From an uncultured Acidobacteriota bacterium (lineage in GTDB: Bacteria > Acidobacteriota > Vicinamibacteria > Vicinamibacterales > UBA8438): DNA of 9,306 bases. This document shows, piece after piece, positions 9,117 through 9,306 of this stretch. Made by a program: the position numbers and the translations under genes. Below the pieces are notes generated by a model, which was not told where the DNA came from, did no database searches, and worked only from the letters and a program-made list of their open reading frames with translations. Location of the stretch: NCBI GenBank assembly GCA_937888665.1, contig CALBET010000636.1, positions 1-9,306 of the forward strand, written 5' to 3'. Position 1 is the first letter of the stretch. Every line of letters begins with the position of its first letter.

Positions 9117-9306
9117 CAGAGAGTCCGTCGACCTGGTGGCTATCACGAACCCGATGTTGGGGGGGCTTGCTATCCGCGCCCTTGCCGCCGGGCACTCGGA
9201 GGCTCGCGGCGTTGGCCTGCCGTTGGTGCAGGCCTTCGTCGCTGTTCCGCTGCGCCCCTCCTGTCTCGGTCGGAGGATGGCGCAGACTGCTGCTCACCTG
9301 GTCGAC
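9109..9306 (+). CDS. Probable ABC-3C middle component, 5' part
   Basis: The first 66 codons of a gene that leaves the window. ATG 9109 overlaps the preceding stop as ATGCCTGA. The peptide MPDRESVDLVAITNPMLGGLAIRALAAGHSEARGVGLPLV (shown in part) then QAFVAVPL resembles the start of ABC-3C middle components, in which an NP motif is followed by a helix, a G-x-x-LPL/MPY turn and a hydrophobic FLAVPL strand. In these systems the middle component is thought to link the effector to an SMC-like ABC ATPase encoded next. Position and overlap agree with that order. The call rests on a short stretch and on context. Confidence 0.6.
   Translation, partial: MPDRESVDLVAITNPMLGGLAIRALAAGHSEARGVGLPLVQAFVAVPLRPSCLGRRMAQTAAHLVD

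Overview
GC-rich chromosomal DNA with many short overlaps, lipoproteins opening in a Cys plus an Asp/Ser-rich linker, and a multi-domain cytoplasmic hybrid histidine kinase operon. This suits a Myxococcota/Polyangia-like deltaproteobacterium; that is inference from style, as no taxonomic marker gene is present. All family calls come from reading motifs; no search was run.

Left region (1-1300) is a patchwork. On the minus strand the start of a lipoprotein gene (GTG at 200, strong Shine-Dalgarno) runs into a short piece resembling an IS91-type (Y2) transposase at the window edge. Divergent from it, at 266-700, is a second small lipoprotein-like gene with the same opening. Converging on that one is the C-terminal part of a Cys-containing, probably exported protein (687-1298), whose upstream reading frame runs into a repeat.

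The centre (1766-7159, minus strand) is a tight four-gene signalling operon. In transcription order it encodes a small STAS/DUF7793-like protein, a soluble HAMP-like/PAS/histidine kinase with one good and one degenerate receiver, a single-domain response regulator, and a REC-PAS-GAF-histidine kinase-REC hybrid. Each junction overlaps by 1-4 bases (ATGA, TGATG, ATGA). No DNA-binding or enzymatic output domain is present, so the final target lies elsewhere.

The operon sits between two directly oriented copies of a repeat of about 260 bp (1448-1706 and 7471-7729). Each copy begins with an identical 36-base block whose complement is the 3' end of a tRNA or tmRNA (T-arm plus acceptor strand, with CCA intact in the left copy). 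Such 3' ends are classic attachment sites of mobile elements, so the operon may be, or have been, an exchangeable cassette.

Right region (7915-9306, plus strand): directly after the right repeat begins what looks like a three-component ABC (ABC-3C) conflict/defence system. It has an effector with a PD-(D/E)xK nuclease-like N-terminus and a conserved C-terminal module, broken by a single-base frameshift near 8418. The start of a probable middle-component gene overlaps its end. The ABC ATPase expected as third component would lie beyond the window.
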